Source of the DNA: SAR324 cluster bacterium
GTDB taxonomy: Bacteria; SAR324; NAC60-12
Direction of reading: 5' to 3'
Assembly: GCA_028822475.1 (NCBI GenBank)
Contig: JAPKDT010000084.1
Coordinates: forward strand, 1-8,395
DNA: 8,395 nt
This document shows positions 6,301-8,395 of this stretch, one piece after another. Every line of letters starts with the position of its first letter. The stretch's first letter is position 1. The position numbers and the translations under genes are program-made. A model generated the notes under the pieces. It worked only from the letters and a program-made list of their open reading frames with translations, ran no database searches and was not told the DNA's origin.

Positions 6301-8191
6301 TGGTAACGGTATGCTGCAGAGTAAAATGCTGTTGCTTCAGGCTGCATTCAATCATCAGCATATTTTTCTTGATCCTAATCCTGATGCAGAAATTTCATGG
6401 AATGAGCGCAAACGAATTTTTGATTTACCACGTTCTGCTTGGAGTGATTATTCTGCAGGCTTAATCAGTGTCGGAGGCGGCATTTTTGAGCGTCACGCAA
6501 AATCGATCGAACTGACACCGCAGCTTCAAACCCTGCTTGGGACAGATGCAGTAAGTCTAAAAGGTGATGAAGTTGTGCGTTTAATATTACAGATGAATGC
6601 GGATTTACTGTGGTTTGGCGGAATAGGTACGTATATCAAAACGTCAGCACAGACTCATTTACAAGTCGGTGACCAGGCAAACAATTCAGTAAGAATTGAT
6701 ACTTCTGAATGTCAAGTAAAAGTGATCGGTGAAGGCGCAAATTTAGGTTTAACTCAGTTGGCGCGTATTGATCTTGCCAATGAAGGGGTCAGACTGAACA
6801 CTGATGCAATTGATAATTCTGCTGGTGTCAACATGTCAGACTATGAAGTTAATTTGAAAATCTTGCTTCAGCAGATGCTGCGCAGCGGATATATTGAGTC
6901 GAAAGCAGAACGTAATGAGTTGCTGGCTTCAGCAACAAATGAAGTCTCAGCGTTGGTTTTAGCGAATAACAGTGGGCAGCACCGTTTGATTTCCATGGAC
7001 AGTATCCGCTCCAACCGTAATTTTAGGTTGTTCCGCAAGTTGATTCTACACCTTCAGGAACAGGGGATGAATAAACGCAGCGAGTACATTCCTTCGAGTG
7101 GCGAGCTTGATCAACTGGAACATTTAAAAAGGCCTTTACCGCGTCCTGTACTGGCAGTCCTGATGGCTTACGCAAAAATGGAGGTTTATGACGCGCTGAC
7201 TTCCTCGGAAATGCCTTTTGAAGTTGAACTTACTGAAACATATCTGCAATACATACCGTCTGTTTTACGCAGCCATTTTGGTAAAAAAATAAACGAACAT
7301 CCTTTAAAAAAGGAAATCATCTCAACTGTGGTGACAAACACTGTGATAAATCAGGCAGGATCCACTCTTATTTCCAGAATGGCACAAGTCACGGAACGCG
7401 GTATTCCTGACATTGTGCGAACCTACCTTGTACTGGACGCAAGTCTCGGGGCACCAGAAATGCGTGAGGTGTTGTATTCAATGGATGATATCAGCGAGAA
7501 TGAACGTTACGAAGTTCTTATTGAAATCGAGGATTTATTAAAAATACTGGTTCGAAACGTCTTGTATAGTCAAACACCACCACCTGAATTTAAGAAAATA
7601 GCAGAATATCACGCCTTATTGTGTGAGCTCAAAGTACTCCTTGAAAATTCTGCAGATCTGGAAAAATCAGCAAGCACTCAGCTTCAAGATGAAACAATAG
7701 TTGAGGGCGAGCAAACTGAAGAAATTGTGCCTCGTGAGGTTGACGCTTTCCGTACGTCTTTACAGCGTTTAAGGATCGCACCGGACGTTATGCATTTGTG
7801 TATTAACAAAGCAATGTCAGTCAGCGCCGCTTATAGGATTGCAGAAAGTGTTGAACATACATTTGGTTTTGACTGGCTGCGTGAACGCCTGGTGGAACTT
7901 GAGCCAAACAATGACTGGGAACTCGAATACCAGGACATTCTCTTGCGTAATTTGGATGCCAATAAACTGGGGTTGCTTGAAGTGTTACTTGAATCTCATA
8001 CTCTTGAGAATTTGAAAGTACAAGATTTCAACAGTATGCTTGAACCTCTTGAAAGCATGAATGCCGAGCATCTGCGAGCTTATGTTCAGTCTCTTGTGCA
8101 GGTACGTGCTGGATCAGTGATCAGTCTTACATCAATCGCGGTGATTCTTAGCCGCTTGGATTTTCTTAAAAATTACAAGAGAACAAGCTGA
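3329..8191 (+). CDS. gdhB: NAD-dependent glutamate dehydrogenase, large 180-kDa class
   Basis: The enzyme converts L-glutamate + NAD+ + H2O to 2-oxoglutarate + NH4+ + NADH in the cytoplasm, mainly for glutamate catabolism. Its 1620 residues match the large GDH class known from Streptomyces clavuligerus and Pseudomonas aeruginosa. The N-terminal half (to about 780) is the long regulatory region, including ACT-like segments such as 'NVIVEISAPDAPFIVVTVEAL'. The catalytic core is intact: ARGGLRWSDR (812-821), K834 and K839 in KTQQTKN, PVGSKGGF with K849 (845-852), DKGTATFSDIANE from 913, the nucleotide-binding turn GVGDMSGDVFGNG (982-994), and GEGANLGLTQ (1134-1143). A helical C-terminal domain follows, with a low-complexity acidic stretch at about 1439-1472. 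Family members are allosterically controlled, for example by aspartate or arginine; whether this one is cannot be told. No Shine-Dalgarno site precedes the ATG, and M35 is the next in-frame ATG, but the length supports M1. It appears monocistronic, with no interruptions. Confidence 0.96.
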   Translation: MSENKQRQTGNKLKQDESAASVFKQFSTQFLRGMSARMRETYSSKQLEEFLKDRFAFFQEATRKSGMVRVKPHQAATVSQQGARLNGNVIVEISAPDAPFIVVTVEALMRKMELLIHRKLHPIMGVVLSAEKEIEAVISPEEKMEKFDHLYLEIEADTDIVFLKRLETLIAGHMLAVQLVRNHRQKMLQSLESMEKEIESVTAVSAETNGEWSKLCGWLKLDNFTVMGFITFLQQDSDSADNIKSVENSGYGILAPEYLQKSSNILLNVLTAQLWKLRHSDFPFALDRLRFPSPVLRFENLMILSLRIPHAKYGMVEHVFLGLLRGSSLNVKNTETPLIQQKMRYIFEMRSMLENCYDYNEVVRIFGSTPKFELFRSSRKELIQICDGLLSVNNPNNIHCFKIATRVYGVLKLMVVMPTSLLNEEANEQTADFLKAKIPHQNCEWFEARGSEKSRLHFEFELQEDLQGKSDLPSFDLLQFEGEISGLIKPWETQLRELLSNQHPGEEGTQLFERYVPLMPSHYRARVNTLEALENIQYMELLTDEDNIQFDLKPFTLPSLLVESVSLLYIYSKEKIHLIRIMPVLQNLGLHVIDQLTTRIGNDEKTLGFIQSFRVIRNDKVNIDEVRFKPLLSAIVKKVYLQKTENDPLNGLALLANLGWREINVIQLYRNLSLQLSAPLTRETTNAVLLRHPQSSRLLFETFACRFSLDPSFGNLTYRKEVLLPQKNQEFFESLEKVQQVIDDEVLRRLFELIENTLRTNFYLPKDSEETGISVKLDSRKIEQMPVPVPFREIYVHDVGMEGLHLRFGPVARGGLRWSDRPDDFRTEILGLVKTQQTKNVVIVPVGSKGGFVLKNTPVTREAAITESQNQYRRFISAMLEITDNLDAQGKVHAPSHVLSYDDPDPYLVVAADKGTATFSDIANEVSEKYDFWLGDAFASGGSVGYDHKKEGITARGAWECVMLHFKEMGRDIQTELTTVMGVGDMSGDVFGNGMLQSKMLLLQAAFNHQHIFLDPNPDAEISWNERKRIFDLPRSAWSDYSAGLISVGGGIFERHAKSIELTPQLQTLLGTDAVSLKGDEVVRLILQMNADLLWFGGIGTYIKTSAQTHLQVGDQANNSVRIDTSECQVKVIGEGANLGLTQLARIDLANEGVRLNTDAIDNSAGVNMSDYEVNLKILLQQMLRSGYIESKAERNELLASATNEVSALVLANNSGQHRLISMDSIRSNRNFRLFRKLILHLQEQGMNKRSEYIPSSGELDQLEHLKRPLPRPVLAVLMAYAKMEVYDALTSSEMPFEVELTETYLQYIPSVLRSHFGKKINEHPLKKEIISTVVTNTVINQAGSTLISRMAQVTERGIPDIVRTYLVLDASLGAPEMREVLYSMDDISENERYEVLIEIEDLLKILVRNVLYSQTPPPEFKKIAEYHALLCELKVLLENSADLEKSASTQLQDETIVEGEQTEEIVPREVDAFRTSLQRLRIAPDVMHLCINKAMSVSAAYRIAESVEHTFGFDWLRERLVELEPNNDWELEYQDILLRNLDANKLGLLEVLLESHTLENLKVQDFNSMLEPLESMNAEHLRAYVQSLVQVRAGSVISLTSIAVILSRLDFLKNYKRTS

Positions 8192-8213
8192 AAATTTATT
8201 TTCTTTAAATTTT
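8191..8213 (+). terminator. AT-only inverted repeat at the end of gdhB (terminator candidate)
   Basis: A perfect 8-bp inverted repeat, AAAATTTA (8191-8198) and TAAATTTT (8206-8213), encloses a 7-base loop and begins on the last base of the stop codon. The descending arm ends in four Ts. Position suits a terminator, but the stem contains no G-C pair and would be unstable. A weaker pairing CTTTC/GAAAG lies at 8241-8245 and 8260-8264. Confidence 0.3.
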
Positions 8214-8307
8214 GAGAAATCCGAAAAAAGTCACAAAAAACTTTCGTTTCGAGCTAAGTGAAAGATCTATATTATGTTAAGCACTAATATGATTGAAAAT
8301 TTTCATT

Positions 8308-8376
8308 ATGGCGAATGACAAACTTAGGGTTTCAGAATATTTAAGAAGCCATCAACTTCAGAAAATAAATTTATGA
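8308..8376 (+). CDS. Possible 22-codon leader ORF overlapping the next gene's start
   Basis: An ATG at 8308 opens a 22-residue frame (MANDKLRVSEYLRSHQLQK, then INL). Its TGA stop overlaps the ATG at 8373 as ATGA, the classic arrangement for translational coupling. No Shine-Dalgarno site is obvious before it, and it has no recognisable domain. It is polar and basic, without a run of one amino acid as in classical attenuators. A frame of this length can occur by chance, so it is listed mainly because of the exact stop-start overlap. Confidence 0.2.
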   Translation: MANDKLRVSEYLRSHQLQKINL

Positions 8377-8395
8377 TTGCAATGATACTTGCCGG
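8373..8395 (+). CDS. Start of a gene cut by the window edge; possible nucleotidyltransferase
   Basis: Only eight residues are visible (MIAMILAG) before the window ends. The pattern of hydrophobic residues followed by LAG resembles the first beta-strand and nucleotide-binding turn of NTP-transferase-fold enzymes, which often begin M-K-A-[MI]-I-L-A-[AG]-G with G-x-G-T-R to follow. Examples are sugar-1-phosphate nucleotidyltransferases, MurU-like enzymes and MobA. In its frame the upstream sequence is open only back to 8328 and holds no other usual start codon, so ATG 8373 (or the internal ATG 8382) is the start. No strong ribosome-binding site is seen. Eight residues cannot distinguish subfamilies, and the family call itself is tentative. 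Confidence 0.4.

Noticed and set aside
3581..6361. Numerous 60-80 codon ORFs on both strands inside the glutamate dehydrogenase gene
   Set aside because: All overlap a 1620-codon gene with intact motifs throughout; none has a recognisable motif or its own ribosome-binding context.
8230..8275. TATATT / TATTAT (8268-8275) as a promoter for the right-edge gene
   Set aside because: The -10-like hexamers are good, but no acceptable -35 hexamer lies 16-18 bp upstream, and such hexamers are frequent in AT-rich sequence.
1..8395. CRISPR array, tRNA, transposon ends or a novel defence system
   Set aside because: Reading both strands showed no regularly spaced repeats, no tRNA-like cloverleaf, no transposase or nuclease motifs, and almost all bases are taken up by recognised metabolic or transport genes.

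Overview
The window looks like a chromosomal stretch from a Gram-negative, probably gammaproteobacterial organism with moderately AT-rich DNA. The basis is the divergent znuA / znuCB zinc-uptake locus in its usual gammaproteobacterial layout, a periplasmic-type ZnuA with a signal peptide, and a full-length 180-kDa-class NAD-dependent glutamate dehydrogenase. The genus cannot be named from the sequence alone. No tRNA, rRNA, insertion sequence, CRISPR array or phage gene was seen.

Layout from left to right: (1) positions 2-457 (+) hold the 3' part of a class II glutamine amidotransferase of the YafJ type, whose catalytic N-terminus lies outside the window. (2) Positions 583-1374 and 1374-2174 (both -) hold znuB (permease) and znuC (ATPase), overlapping by one base and convergent with the amidotransferase. 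(3) A 90-bp divergent promoter region follows, with an imperfect dyad that fits a Zur-type operator overlapping a plausible znuCB promoter. (4) Positions 2265-3203 (+) hold znuA, the periplasmic zinc-binding protein. (5) Positions 3329-8191 (+) hold a 1620-residue NAD-glutamate dehydrogenase, more than half of the window. (6) After about 180 bp with an AT-only inverted repeat, a gene starting at 8373 (+) runs off the right edge. Its eight visible residues (MIAMILAG) resemble the start of a sugar-nucleotide or nucleotidyl transferase. A 22-codon ORF ends on its start codon through an ATGA overlap.

Function: ZnuA captures Zn2+ in the periplasm and hands it to the ZnuB channel, with ATP hydrolysis by ZnuC. 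The shared intergenic region would let one zinc-responsive repressor control both arms. The glutamate dehydrogenase catabolises glutamate to 2-oxoglutarate and ammonium, and has its own upstream region and probably its own promoter. The flanking partial genes have no obvious functional link to zinc uptake.

This is mostly ordinary housekeeping content. I found no convincing undescribed system. The points worth a second look are small: the putative operator/promoter, start-codon ambiguities, the apparent absence of a Shine-Dalgarno site before the dehydrogenase, and the short coupled ORF at the right edge.
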